NCBI RefSeq assembly: GCF_000764025.1
Contig: NZ_KN234745.1
Location: 186,001-250,000, forward strand
From: Pseudohaliea rubra DSM 19751
GTDB lineage: Bacteria > Pseudomonadota > Gammaproteobacteria > Pseudomonadales > Halieaceae
Reading direction: 5' to 3'
DNA length: 64,000 bases
The first letter of the stretch is position 1. Each line of letters begins with the position of its first letter. The position numbers and the translations under genes were made by a program. This document shows positions 18,346 through 27,312 of the stretch, in pieces. A model generated the notes under the pieces. That model had not been told where the DNA came from, did no database searches, and worked only from the letters and a program-made list of their open reading frames with translations.

Positions 18346-19344
18346 TTATTTTTTTTTCATGGTGTTACGAAGCTTTTCGAGAAAGTCTTCCAAGTCTGGA
18401 TCGAGCGGCGCCACAAGGTCATAAGCCCGCAGTGGATCGCCGAGAGAAAAGCACAGCCGCCAGGCGTGCAGGAAAAGACGCTCAAGCCCGCCCTGTTCGG
18501 CCAGGGTGGCTTCCCGTTCCCCCTGGTACTTCACGTCACCTACCAGGGGGTGGCCAGCGTGCAAGGCGTGTACGCGGATCTGGTGCGTGCGCCCGGTGAC
18601 GGGCCGCGCCTCCACGAGCGTGGCCGTCGGAAAGCGCTCCACCACCCGAAAACGCGTGAGGGAGCGACGGCCTGCGGCCGAGGCCCGCACCACCCGCTCC
18701 CCGGAGGCCCGGGCCTGCTTCTCGAGCGGGGCGTCGACTTCATGCAAGCCGCGTGGCCAGCGGCCTGCCACCAACGCCAGGTAGACCTTCTCCACACCGT
18801 CGCCGCGCAGCTTCTCGTGCAGTGCCTTGAGCGCCCTTGGCCGCCGGGCTACGAGAATAAGACCGGAGGTATCGCGATCGAGGCGGTGTACAAGTTCCAG
18901 ATCCCGGTCCTCGGGTCTGAGCTGGCGTAGACATTCAATCAGGCCCAGGTTCACTCCACTGCCCCCGTGCACGGCCAGCCCCGAAGGCTTGTTGATGACC
19001 AGAAGATTCTCGTCCTCAAGGACAACACGGCCGGCGAGGCGCTCAGCCCAGTGCCAGGGTACCGGTGGCGGCTTGCGCCTTGCGGGTTGGTGCAGCGGCG
19101 GCAGGCGCACGCTGTCGCCCTCGGTCAACCGCTGCCCGGGCTTGGCGCGTCCCCTGTTGACGCGGACCTCGCCCTTGCGAAGCGCCTTGTAAAGACGGGT
19201 TTTGGGAACGCCCGGCAGCTCCCGGAGCAGAAAGTTGTCGAGGCGCTGCCCCTCACTGCGGGCCGTCACAATAAGAAAGCGTACGCCACTGCGCTCCGCG
19301 GGGAGATTCCTGTCGGCATCGCGGCCGGCGTACTGCTCACCCAT
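18346..19344 (-). CDS. rluC: 23S rRNA pseudouridine synthase RluC
   Basis: A 332-residue RluA-family synthase. The N-terminal S4 RNA-binding domain (about 25-90, GQRLDNFLLRELPGVPK) precedes the catalytic domain with Asp156 in HRLDRDTSG. It modifies U955, U2504 and U2580 of 23S rRNA in the family model. It diverges from rne, the same neighbour as in E. coli. The extreme C-terminus ends in KKK in an A/T-rich tract. Confidence 0.93.
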   Translation of the reverse strand: MGEQYAGRDADRNLPAERSGVRFLIVTARSEGQRLDNFLLRELPGVPKTRLYKALRKGEVRVNRGRAKPGQRLTEGDSVRLPPLHQPARRKPPPVPWHWAERLAGRVVLEDENLLVINKPSGLAVHGGSGVNLGLIECLRQLRPEDRDLELVHRLDRDTSGLILVARRPRALKALHEKLRGDGVEKVYLALVAGRWPRGLHEVDAPLEKQARASGERVVRASAAGRRSLTRFRVVERFPTATLVEARPVTGRTHQIRVHALHAGHPLVGDVKYQGEREATLAEQGGLERLFLHAWRLCFSLGDPLRAYDLVAPLDPDLEDFLEKLRNTMKKK

Positions 19345-19370
19345 GGTGCGCCCGTTCTTTCCTCTTATAT

Positions 19371-19399
19371 TTGAGTAGCGTAGGAATAGTTGCTATGCT
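19371..19399 (+). promoter_or_regulatory. Sigma70 promoter of rne
   Basis: -35 TTGAGT (19371-19376), 17-bp spacer, -10 TATGCT (19394-19399). It predicts an rne leader of about 520 nt. Confidence 0.75.
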
Positions 19400-19405
19400 G
19401 CGCCC

Positions 19406-19928
19406 GGTGCGAAGCCCGGCTACTGTAAACACCCTGTGCCGGGCTGGCAAATCGACGCCGCTGTAACCCGCCAAGGCCGGGATCGCGGCAGCCGACGCAC
19501 GCCAGGACCCGGTGCAGGAGGCACGGGCAGCGGCGCGAGACCAAGAGCCGGCGACGCCTTTGCTCTATAGTGCAGTTTCTGCAGTACAGACAAAGCCCCG
19601 CCAGAGCCGCGCGCAACGCCACCCAGGAACATGACACCAGCCCCCTGCCCCCGGGAAAACCGATATAGCAAGGTTATCCGGAAAGCAGACAGGACAGCAT
19701 CGCCCGGCGCCCACAGGCTGCCGGGCTCGATCACCGGGTGGTGGTCCCCGGCCAGCGGCACGCCGCCGCGCCGGCGCATGTCATTCACTTGTGCAAGCAG
19801 GAGTATCCGAAGCGTCGTGTTCCCCTGGGCCCTACCCGGGTAAACGAAACGCCAGCAGCGCGGTCCCACCGCGCGTGGGTCACGCACAGGTGCCTTTCCG
19901 GCGAACCTTTCACAAGGTGAGTCGCAGC
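19406..19928 (+). other. Long 5' untranslated leader of rne
   Basis: About 520 nt with no convincing gene on either strand. RNase E autoregulates through cleavage sites in its own long leader in E. coli (361 nt); the length here suggests the same. An 8-bp stem AGCCCGGC/GCCGGGCT (19413-19420 with 19438-19445) is visible near the start. Other hairpins are likely but I could not fold the region. Confidence 0.6.
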
Positions 19929-22862
19929 ATGAAGAAAATGCTTATCAACGCCACGCAGCCAGAAGAGCTGCGCGTGGCCCTCGTGGACGGGCAGCGCCTG
20001 TACGATCTTGACATCGAGAACCGCACCCGTCTGCAGAAAAAAGCCAACATCTACGTCGGCAAGATCACCCGCGTGGAACCCAGCCTCGAAGCCGCTTTCG
20101 TGGACTTCGGCGCCGACCGCCACGGCTTCCTCCCCCTCAAGGAAATTGCCCGCGAGTACTTTTATCGCAAGCCTGCCGACGCAGACGGCAAGACGAAGAT
20201 CAAGGACGTGGTCAAGGAAGGCACCAAGATCATCGTCCAGGTCGACAAGGAAGAGCGCGGCACGAAAGGCGCCGCGCTCACGACCTTTATCAGCCTCGCC
20301 GGGCGCTACATGGTGCTCATGCCGAACAACCCCCGGGCCGGCGGCATCTCCCGTCGCATTGAGGGTGACGATCGCGCAGAGCTGCGCGAAGCATTAAGCG
20401 TTCTCGATATCCCCGACGGCATGGGCGTGATCATCCGCACTGCCGGCGTCGGCCGAAGCGCCGAAGAACTGCAATGGGACCTGGCCTACCTGCTCCAGCT
20501 CTGGGAGTCGATCAGTACCGCAGGCCAGGAGAACGCCAAACCGGTGCTGCTTTACCAGGAAAGCAACGTCATCATTCGCGCCGTGCGCGACTACCTTCGG
20601 GACGATGTCGACCAGGTGCTCATCGACTCTCCGGAGGCCTTCCGCCAGGCCACGGACTTTGTCGGCATGGTCATGCCGAAGTACCTGAACCGCATCAAAC
20701 TCTACGAGGACAGCACTCCTCTCTTTAACCGCTTTCAGATCGAAAGCCAGATCGAGACGGCTTTCCAGCGCGAAGTGCGCCTGCCCTCCGGCGGCTCCAT
20801 CGTCATCGACCCGACGGAAGCCCTGGTGTCCATCGATATCAACTCGGCGCGGGCCACCAAAGGCGCGAACATCGAGGACACAGCGCTGCAGACCAATCTC
20901 GAAGCGGCCGACGAGATAGCCCGCCAGCTGCGCCTGCGGGACATGGGCGGATTGATCGTTATTGACTTCATCGACATGTCTGCTGCGCGCAACCAGCGCC
21001 AGGTTGAGAATCGCATGCGCGACGCGCTCGAGCTGGACCGCGCCCGGGTGCAGGTGGGCCGCATCTCCCGCTTCGGCCTGCTGGAAATGTCGCGGCAGCG
21101 GCTGCGCCCATCGCTCGGCGAGACCAGTGCCATCGTCTGCCCGCGCTGCACCGGCCAGGGCGCTATCCGCGACACCAAGTCCCTTGCCCTGTCCATCCTC
21201 CGGCTCATGGAGGAAGAGGCCATCAAAGAGCGCAGCGCCGAAGTCCGCGCCATTGTGCCCGTCGATGTGGCCGCCTACCTGCTCAACGAGAAGCGAAACG
21301 CTCTCACCGATATCGAGCGTATCACCCGCGCCCGGGTCCTTGTGGTCCCCAACCCGAACCTGGAGACCCCGCACTTCGACGTGCAGCGCCTGCGTGACGA
21401 CGAAGTGAACGGCGACCACGAAACCAGCTACAAAATTGACGTAGAGGTGCCGGAGGCAGATCAGATCAGCGATGCCCACAGCCCCGTGGCTGCCCCGCCG
21501 AAAGCTATTGTCGAGGCGCCGCGGCCCACGCAGCCCGCCCCGGTGAGCCGTGAAGCTGTCGAGGCGCAGACCCCCGCGGCGGAACCCGCGACGCCGCCCG
21601 CCGAAGCCAGGGCGGCGACGCCCGCTGCACCGCAGGCCGTACCGGCTGCTCCCCGGGAAGGCCTTCTGCGCCGCCTCGCCGTGACGCTCTTCGGCCCGGC
21701 TGAGCCTGTGGTGCCTGCGGAAACCGTACCCACCCCCGAACCGCCACCGACGGCCCGCAAGCCACGCGAGGATAACAGTGAAGAGCGCGAGGAGCGGAAG
21801 GAAGGTTCCAGTCGCCGTCGCCGTAAGCCGCGCCGGCCGCGGGAGGACGCGCCGAAGGAAGCAGTCGAAGCTGCCGGCGCTGAAACCCAGAGCGCTGACA
21901 ATGTTGCCGACGACAGTTCCCAGACCGATCAGAGCAATGGCGAGCAGCGGTCGAGTAGCAGCCGCCGTCGGCGCCGGCGCAAGCCACGGCGCAGCGGCGA
22001 CACGAGCGGCAACAGCCAGGCAGAGAGTCAGGCCGACAGCCGGTCGGACCACTACGAGACCGGTTACAACCCGGATGAGGACGACTCCCTTGAAGCTCAG
22101 GACAGTGACCTGGATCCCAAGGAAAGCGCCGAGCAGGGTCAGGACGACGCTGACCTGCGCCGTCGCCCGAGCGACATGAAGCGTGCCCGCCCCCAGCGCC
22201 GCCGCCGGGAGACGGAGGCCCTGGACCTGCCGGAGAACATCACCGGCGGAGACGGCGCCAATGTCGAACTGCCCAAGGCCATCGCCGACAAGGTTGCCAG
22301 AGACAGCGCAGCCGACACGGCCTCCGACGATGCGGCTACTACGGCGTCGTCCGAGACCGGCGTAGACCCGGAGCAGCCGGCAACCGGGCAGGAAGATGCA
22401 CCCGCCCCGGTCGAAGACACACCACGGGCTGCCGCGGCTGACGCCACCTCCCCCACCGCGTGGACCGATGAGGAAACACCGGGCCCGACCGCGTCCATCG
22501 GTGATGAAGCTACGGGGGAAAGCACGAGCACGGCGCCCCTCGCCGAAACAGAAGAGGAGCCCATCCTCGAGCAGGCCCACCCGGAGCCTGTGCGCAGCCA
22601 GGCCGCTGCCAACGAGCAGCAGCCCGCGCAGGACGCGACCCCGACGCCCGCGAGGGGAACCGACGCCGGGAGCCGCGCGCCGAACGACCCTCGTATCGCA
22701 CCGGCACCGGTCAACGAGCTGCGCATCGAGACGGCGCACATTACCCTGTTCAGTGACACGCCGGCGCCGGCCGTGGCGCCCCCGGCACGCAATGTACCGC
22801 GTGCCAGCAACGATCCCCGCGGCCCCCGCGGCAACAAAGACGCTGCAGGCCAGCAGGCCTGA
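19929..22862 (+). CDS. rne: Ribonuclease E
   Basis: A 977-residue RNase E, the degradosome core endonuclease for mRNA decay and rRNA/tRNA processing. The ATG at 19929 has AAGGTGAG upstream and gives [10 protein letters not shown]; the frame is open further upstream. The S1 domain is at about 38-120. Asp303 (SIDIN) and Asp346 (IVIDFIDM) are the metal ligands, and Cys404/Cys407 (CPRCTGQG) form the Zn-link, all at E. coli numbering. After about residue 510 the chain is low-complexity, rich in Ala, Pro, Glu and Arg, with two arginine-rich RNA-binding patches ([23 protein letters not shown]). A conserved-looking short motif [13 protein letters not shown] lies near the end and may bind a partner. 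Confidence 0.96.
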   Translation: MKKMLINATQPEELRVALVDGQRLYDLDIENRTRLQKKANIYVGKITRVEPSLEAAFVDFGADRHGFLPLKEIAREYFYRKPADADGKTKIKDVVKEGTKIIVQVDKEERGTKGAALTTFISLAGRYMVLMPNNPRAGGISRRIEGDDRAELREALSVLDIPDGMGVIIRTAGVGRSAEELQWDLAYLLQLWESISTAGQENAKPVLLYQESNVIIRAVRDYLRDDVDQVLIDSPEAFRQATDFVGMVMPKYLNRIKLYEDSTPLFNRFQIESQIETAFQREVRLPSGGSIVIDPTEALVSIDINSARATKGANIEDTALQTNLEAADEIARQLRLRDMGGLIVIDFIDMSAARNQRQVENRMRDALELDRARVQVGRISRFGLLEMSRQRLRPSLGETSAIVCPRCTGQGAIRDTKSLALSILRLMEEEAIKERSAEVRAIVPVDVAAYLLNEKRNALTDIERITRARVLVVPNPNLETPHFDVQRLRDDEVNGDHETSYKIDVEVPEADQISDAHSPVAAPPKAIVEAPRPTQPAPVSREAVEAQTPAAEPATPPAEARAATPAAPQAVPAAPREGLLRRLAVTLFGPAEPVVPAETVPTPEPPPTARKPREDNSEEREERKEGSSRRRRKPRRPREDAPKEAVEAAGAETQSADNVADDSSQTDQSNGEQRSSSSRRRRRRKPRRSGDTSGNSQAESQADSRSDHYETGYNPDEDDSLEAQDSDLDPKESAEQGQDDADLRRRPSDMKRARPQRRRRETEALDLPENITGGDGANVELPKAIADKVARDSAADTASDDAATTASSETGVDPEQPATGQEDAPAPVEDTPRAAAADATSPTAWTDEETPGPTASIGDEATGESTSTAPLAETEEEPILEQAHPEPVRSQAAANEQQPAQDATPTPARGTDAGSRAPNDPRIAPAPVNELRIETAHITLFSDTPAPAVAPPARNVPRASNDPRGPRGNKDAAGQQA

Positions 22863-22870
22863 TACTAAAA

Positions 22871-22905
22871 GGCACTACCGGCGGTTGTTAGCCGCCGGCA
22901 GTGCC
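22871..22905 (+). terminator. Hairpin after rne, overlapping the tRNA-Ser promoter
   Basis: A 13-bp stem with one mismatch: GGCACT-A-CCGGCGG pairs with CCGCCGG-C-AGTGCC around the loop TTGTTAG. It starts 8 nt after the rne stop. It lacks a long T-run, so it may act as a 3'-end stabiliser or a weak terminator. Confidence 0.6.
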
Positions 22906-22912
22906 GTATAAT
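22885..22912 (+). promoter_or_regulatory. Promoter of tRNA-Ser(UGA)
   Basis: -35 TTGTTA (22885-22890), 16-bp spacer, perfect -10 TATAAT (22907-22912), followed by a GC-rich start region. The -35 hexamer is the loop of the rne hairpin. Confidence 0.8.
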
Positions 22913-22923
22913 CCCGTATTCAC

Positions 22924-23011
22924 GGTGGGCTGGCTGAGTGGTCGAAAGCGGCGGTCTTGAAAACCGTTGAGGGGCAACCCTCCCGGGGTTCGAATCCCTG
23001 GCCCACCGCCA
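22924..23011 (+). tRNA. tRNA-Ser(UGA)
   Basis: 88 nt with encoded CCA. The acceptor stem GGUGGGC/GCCCACC, the anticodon loop GGUCUUGAAAACC carrying UGA, a long variable arm UUGAGGGGCAACCCUC and the T-loop GUUCGAAUC are all clear. Confidence 0.96.
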
Positions 23012-23023
23012 TAACATGAGGAG

Positions 23024-23056
23024 AAACGGCACCTTCGCGGTGCCGTTTCCGTTTCC
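23024..23056 (+). terminator. Terminator after tRNA-Ser
   Basis: A perfect 10-bp stem AAACGGCACC/GGTGCCGTTT around TTCGC (23024-23048), followed by the moderately T-rich CCGTTTCC. It also separates the tRNA from the convergent TonB receptor gene ending at 23066. Confidence 0.7.
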
Positions 23057-23065
23057 AGAAGCTTT

Positions 23066-25237
23066 CTAGAATGTAAGGCGCACACCCGCCTCAATGCTCT
23101 CCCCCGGCTGCGGTGCGTAATTCCGCAGGAAGGAGGTGCTGAGGCGGATTTCCTCGTCGCCGATATTCTTCAGCTTGAGGAAGGCCAGAAGCCGCGTATC
23201 ACCGGCAAACTGTACGTTGTAGTCGATGCCGGCGTCCCAGCGGGTGTAACCGTCGGTCTCGGTCTCGAAATCGCCCGGGCTGTCCTGCTCCTCAGCGCTG
23301 AGAACGCTGACGTAGATGCCCAGATTGTCACTGCGCCAGGACAGCTCACTGCCAACGCGCAGCGGTGGCAGCCGAGGTACGTCGCCGGCATCGTCAAACT
23401 CGCCATTGACCATGTCACCGAAGACACCGAGCGTGAGGTCGCCGCCGCCCAGACTGGCCAGGTCCACGCTTGACTCGAACTCCACACCGTAGAAGTCCGC
23501 ATCATCCTGCTCATAAACGAAGACCGGCGTCTCGCCTACAGCTCCCCCTGTGTTGAGCAGGAAGATGTAGTCGTTGAAGGTGTTGTAGAACACCGTCAGC
23601 TCCGCGAAAGAACGCTCCCCCTGCCAGGTGAGAGAGAGGTCTGCGTTAAGGGAGACTTCTTCATCGAGGTCGGGATCGCCGATCTCGATGATGCCCGTGG
23701 CTGCATGGGTGACCAGCTGCTGTTCCGCGTTATTCAAGTTGGAAAAGAGCTCCTCCGTAGACGGCGCCCGCGCCGAACGCGCCAGGGAGAGGCCGATGTT
23801 CCAATGCGGGCTGATCGTGTAGAGCGCCGTTCCCGACAGGCTGAAGCTGGTGAAATCCTCCTCGAACCCCGTGGCCGGATCGCGCTCCACGTAATCCGCA
23901 CGCCCGCCAAGCTCGAACAGCCAGTCGGCCGTGTGGAAGTCCTGGACATAGAACAGGCCCCACTCGGAAGAGTCCGTTGCCGGCACGTAGGCCTCGTCAC
24001 CGATCGCCTCGAACTCGTCGGCGCGCCACTGAAGGCCCAGGACACCGTGGTTCGCCCCTTCGCGGACGAGTTCCAGGCGGCCCTCGTAGGTCTGGCGATC
24101 GAACTGCGTACCGATCTCCATGCCTTCGAGTTCCACATGCTCGTAGTCCGTGTAGGTCAGGTAGGCCCGGGCCACATCAATCAGCCCGGGCATAAGGTCA
24201 TGCATGTGCAGCTGCGCGTCGTAGCGCTCCTGCTTGAGGTCGATGCGGATGTTCTCATCTTCCTCACCGTGCGCGTGATCCTCGTGACCTTCCTCCTCGT
24301 GACCTTCCTCCTCGTGACCTTCCTCCTCGTGCTCGTCACCGTGCTCGTCGCCATGGTCGTGCTCGTGAGCCCCGGGCGGAATACCATAGTTGGTCTCGAA
24401 GCTGTTGTAGGCAAAACCGACGAAGTTGCGCTCCCCGAAATGGTAGCTGCCGCCGATGGTGAAGACGTCCGATTCACCGTCCGTGTTGGCGATGAAGCCA
24501 TCGGAGTTCTCCAGTTCTTCCTCGTCGTGCTCCTCGTGGTCATGCTCTTCGTGATCGTGGTCAGCATGCTCAAGACCCAGGAGTTCCTCCTGCCGCTCCA
24601 CGGCTGCCTCATCGATCGCCAGGCCGGGAATCTCCAGATCGTCGAACTCTCTGAAGGTGCCACTCAAATGGAAGGCGAAATTGCCTGTGCCTCCTTCGAG
24701 CTTGAGCACGCCGGTATCCATGTCCGCCGCCTCGTCGTAGCGATACTCCACGGCACCCTGCACGCCATCAATACGCTGGCCCGGAATCCGGTTGTCAAGG
24801 GTGTTGATCACGCCGCCGATGGCGCCGCCACCGTAGAGCAGCGTCGCCGGCCCGCGGAGTACCTCTACCGTTTCAGCCAGCATCGGTTCAATGCTGACAG
24901 CGTGGTCGGGGCTGAGGCTGGACACATCTGCCGCGGCGATGCCGTTGGTCAGATTGATCGTGCGGGGTCCGGCCTGGCCACGAATCACCGGCCTGCCGAC
25001 GCCGGGGCCGAAGGACGAGTTGGAAATGCCCGGGCGATCGCCGAGAGTTTCACCGAGGCTGCTGGCGGTGAGGCGCCGTAGTTCGTCGCCGGTGAGGATG
25101 GTGACAGGCAGCGCGGTTTCCGCTGCCTTCTTGTGAATGGGCACTGTGACAAGCACGTGCTCGATCCGTGATTCCGGAATTTCTGCCATAGCCTGGCTGG
25201 CGGCGCCAACACAGACCGCAAGAAGAGTGCGCTTCAT
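23066..25237 (-). CDS. TonB-dependent receptor, probably for zinc (ZnuD-like)
   Basis: A 723-residue outer-membrane receptor. It has a signal peptide (about residues 1-18), a TonB-box-like EHVLVTVP, a plug domain with VEVLRGPATLLYG, and a 22-strand barrel ending in aromatic VRLTF. Two predicted outer loops are extremely rich in His, Asp and Glu (about 215-250 and 300-345), including three tandem EEEGH units encoded by a 15-bp repeat (24281-24325). Such loops are typical of ZnuD-type zinc receptors. The small gene upstream is probably in the same operon. A Zur site would be expected; I found no convincing palindrome in the 177 bp upstream of that gene. Nickel or another divalent metal is the alternative. 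Confidence 0.85.
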   Translation of the reverse strand: MKRTLLAVCVGAASQAMAEIPESRIEHVLVTVPIHKKAAETALPVTILTGDELRRLTASSLGETLGDRPGISNSSFGPGVGRPVIRGQAGPRTINLTNGIAAADVSSLSPDHAVSIEPMLAETVEVLRGPATLLYGGGAIGGVINTLDNRIPGQRIDGVQGAVEYRYDEAADMDTGVLKLEGGTGNFAFHLSGTFREFDDLEIPGLAIDEAAVERQEELLGLEHADHDHEEHDHEEHDEEELENSDGFIANTDGESDVFTIGGSYHFGERNFVGFAYNSFETNYGIPPGAHEHDHGDEHGDEHEEEGHEEEGHEEEGHEDHAHGEEDENIRIDLKQERYDAQLHMHDLMPGLIDVARAYLTYTDYEHVELEGMEIGTQFDRQTYEGRLELVREGANHGVLGLQWRADEFEAIGDEAYVPATDSSEWGLFYVQDFHTADWLFELGGRADYVERDPATGFEEDFTSFSLSGTALYTISPHWNIGLSLARSARAPSTEELFSNLNNAEQQLVTHAATGIIEIGDPDLDEEVSLNADLSLTWQGERSFAELTVFYNTFNDYIFLLNTGGAVGETPVFVYEQDDADFYGVEFESSVDLASLGGGDLTLGVFGDMVNGEFDDAGDVPRLPPLRVGSELSWRSDNLGIYVSVLSAEEQDSPGDFETETDGYTRWDAGIDYNVQFAGDTRLLAFLKLKNIGDEEIRLSTSFLRNYAPQPGESIEAGVRLTF

Positions 25238-25273
25238 GACTTTCTCCTAATAGTAAACGAGGGTGTATGACTA

Positions 25274-25561
25274 TCAGGAAAGGGCTGGCGGACCTCGCGC
25301 CTGGAGACGGTAAGGGGTGCTAAGGGGCGCCGCGACCAGCGGCTGGTCGGGGCTGGCTGGCTGCGGAATTAAGAGCGGAGCTGCGCCGGTGCCCGAAACG
25401 GCGGCGTCGCCATTGTAATGCTGGCACTGTGCGCAATCGACGATGGGATCGTCAGCCCCATGGAGGTGGCCGGCCAGTTCAACCTGCGCAGCAAGGAACA
25501 CCAGCAGCATGGCGGCTGGCAGAGTCCCGAAGGTGCGAAGGGTCTGGCGAAGCTTGTGCAT
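25274..25561 (-). CDS. Small exported protein with CxxC-H motif, linked to the metal receptor
   Basis: 95 residues. The N-terminal hydrophobic segment (about 13-28) looks like a signal peptide or membrane anchor. Then come GHLHGADD and CAQCQHYNGD, a pair of His and Cys groups that could bind a metal, and a Pro-rich tail. It ends 36 nt before the TonB receptor start, so the two are probably co-transcribed. It resembles small DUF2946-like proteins found near metal or heme receptors, but the match is only by general pattern. Function unknown; a periplasmic metal relay is an inference. Confidence 0.65.
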   Translation of the reverse strand: MHKLRQTLRTFGTLPAAMLLVFLAAQVELAGHLHGADDPIVDCAQCQHYNGDAAVSGTGAAPLLIPQPASPDQPLVAAPLSTPYRLQARGPPALS

Positions 25562-25738
25562 CAGGGCGTGAAGCTCAAACGGTTAGAGTAGGCAGCAGCG
25601 GCGGCGCCGGCGTGCGGCCCACGACGGCCGCAGATTGTTATGCGAATGAATCCCTTTTGCAACCGTCTCTTTCACTTCAGCGCTGCGGCGCCCTCGGTCA
25701 GCAGTTCATGTGGGGGCTGAAGTTCGAAGCGTTGCTAG

Positions 25739-26923
25739 CTAAAGGTGCTGACCGCAACACCACCCGGAGGCCCAGGCCCACTGGAAATTATAACCGCCCA
25801 GCCAGCCCGCCACATCCAGGGCCTCACCGACAACGTGTACGCCGGGCATTTTCTTCAGTTCAAAGGTTCTGGAGGAGACCTCGCTGGTTGCGATACCGCC
25901 CAGGGTAACCTCCGCGGTACGGTAGCCCTCGGTGCCATTCGGAAGGAACTCCCAGGCGTTCAGCCGTTCACCTACCGCCTGCAGTACAGCGCCTGGCACA
26001 CTGCCGAGCCGCCCGTCCTCAAACCACATCATGCACAGCTGCTCGACAAGGCGTCGCGGCAACACACCCCTCAGCAGCGAGGAAAGCTGCTGCCGCGGAT
26101 TGCGCTGCTGCGCATCGCGGAGCCACGCTGCAGCATCCCGGCCCGGCAGCAGATTTATCACCACGGGATCACCGTCCCGCCAGTATGATGAGACCTGTAA
26201 CATCGCCGGCCCGCTGAGACCGCGGTGAGTAAACAGGATGTTCTCCAGGAAACTCATGCCGTTGACCGTGACAAGGGCCTCCAGGGAGATACCGGAAAGC
26301 GGCGCAAAGCGGGTCTTGTCGGCGGCTTTCCAGGTGAGTGGCACCAGGGCCGCCCGCGGCGGAACCACGTCCAGCGCCTGGCCCTGGGCGAAGCGAAAGG
26401 CAAGGTCGCTGGCGATTTTCGGCATCGACAGCCCACCGGAGGCAAGCACCACACGGGGCGCCTCATGGCGGTCAGACTCGGTTTCCACGGCATAGCCGCC
26501 CCCGGCGGCAGGCCGGATCGCGGTGACCCGTTGCCGGACGGCAATCTCAACGCCCGCCCATTCGCAGTGTTGCAGCAGCATAGCCACAATATCCCGGGCA
26601 CTGTGATCGCAGAACAGCTGCCCGAGCTTTTTCTCGTGGTAGTCGATACCCGCCGCTTCCACCATGGCGATGAAGTCTTCAGGCGTGTAGCGCTTCATGG
26701 CAGAGATACAGAAGTGCGGATTGTCGGAGAGGAAGTGCTCGCGAGGGTCCGCGAGGCGATTGGTGAAATTGCAGCGCCCACCGCCGGAGACCAGGATCTT
26801 GAGCCCCACCTTGGGCCCTAGCTCCAGCACCTGCACGGAAAGGCCGCGGTAGCCGGCGCTGATGGCACACATCAGGCCGCTGGCGCCGCCGCCGACGACA
26901 ATGACATCGGGCTGTTGCTTCAT
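25739..26923 (-). CDS. HI0933/YhiN-family flavoprotein
   Basis: A 394-residue FAD/NAD(P)-dependent oxidoreductase of the HI0933 family, whose reaction is not established. The N-terminal dinucleotide motif VVGGGASGLMCA and the family motif VGLKILVSGGGRCNFTN are present, then GLSGPAMLQ and the C-terminal FAD contact GEALDVAGWLGGYNFQWAWA. It is a full-length single gene, 66 nt upstream of the NifX-like gene's stop on the same strand. Link to neighbours is unclear. Confidence 0.9.
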   Translation of the reverse strand: MKQQPDVIVVGGGASGLMCAISAGYRGLSVQVLELGPKVGLKILVSGGGRCNFTNRLADPREHFLSDNPHFCISAMKRYTPEDFIAMVEAAGIDYHEKKLGQLFCDHSARDIVAMLLQHCEWAGVEIAVRQRVTAIRPAAGGGYAVETESDRHEAPRVVLASGGLSMPKIASDLAFRFAQGQALDVVPPRAALVPLTWKAADKTRFAPLSGISLEALVTVNGMSFLENILFTHRGLSGPAMLQVSSYWRDGDPVVINLLPGRDAAAWLRDAQQRNPRQQLSSLLRGVLPRRLVEQLCMMWFEDGRLGSVPGAVLQAVGERLNAWEFLPNGTEGYRTAEVTLGGIATSEVSSRTFELKKMPGVHVVGEALDVAGWLGGYNFQWAWASGWCCGQHL

Positions 26924-26989
26924 GGGCAGAGGAGGTATGGCAGAAAGGCCGAAAGTATACCCTGCCTCTTCGCCGTGATCAGGCAGCGG

Positions 26990-27307
26990 CTAGGAGACGC
27001 CCTCTGCCAGCAGTCGCTGCAGCGCCTCGTCCGGCTCTTCGCAGGCGGTCTGGCGCGCCTCGATTCCGTTGCGCTTCAGCCGCGCAACCAGGTTGTCGCA
27101 CATACCCGTGGAAACCAGCGCGTCGATGGCCGTGAGCTCATGGGGTATACCCGGCGAGACCTCATGCAGCGTATCCGTCTTCGCCAGCTCGAGGAGCGCC
27201 TTACCCGTCACCCGGCCGTCCTCGACGTCATAGACCCAGAAGCGCCGGCAGCGTCCCGCGTGGGCTGTCACGGTACGGCGGTTCTGGCTGGTGATTGCAA
27301 TCTTCAT
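26990..27307 (-). CDS. NifX/NifB-C-terminal-like iron-molybdenum cofactor-binding domain protein
   Basis: A 105-residue single-domain protein of the dinitrogenase iron-molybdenum cofactor family (NifX, NafY and NifB C-terminus). It begins KIAITSQNRRTVTAHAGRC, with the His-containing loop (HAGRC) typical of the fold. The start is ATG 27307, which lies 5 nt after the stop of the cytochrome gene, so they are one operon. There are no nitrogen-fixation genes here, so the ligand is probably another Fe-S or metal cluster. It could carry or sense a cluster for the cytochrome or regulator next door (inference). Confidence 0.82.
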   Translation of the reverse strand: MKIAITSQNRRTVTAHAGRCRRFWVYDVEDGRVTGKALLELAKTDTLHEVSPGIPHELTAIDALVSTGMCDNLVARLKRNGIEARQTACEEPDEALQRLLAEGVS

Positions 27308-27312
27308 GAGGC

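Noticed and set aside
20394-22739. 781-codon minus-strand frame opposite rne
   Set aside because: Antisense shadow of RNase E, whose catalytic residues match E. coli numbering.
24281-24325. Short tandem repeats resembling a CRISPR fragment
   Set aside because: Units are contiguous, in frame and code for EEEGH in a receptor loop. No spacers or cas genes; no CRISPR array was seen anywhere in the window.
25562-25738. Zur box upstream of the metal receptor operon
   Set aside because: ATTGTTATGCGAATGAAT near 25635 slightly recalls a half site, but the second half does not pair. Not enough to call.
26990-27307. Nitrogen fixation capability
   Set aside because: The NifX-like domain is widespread outside diazotrophs and no nif structural genes are in the window.
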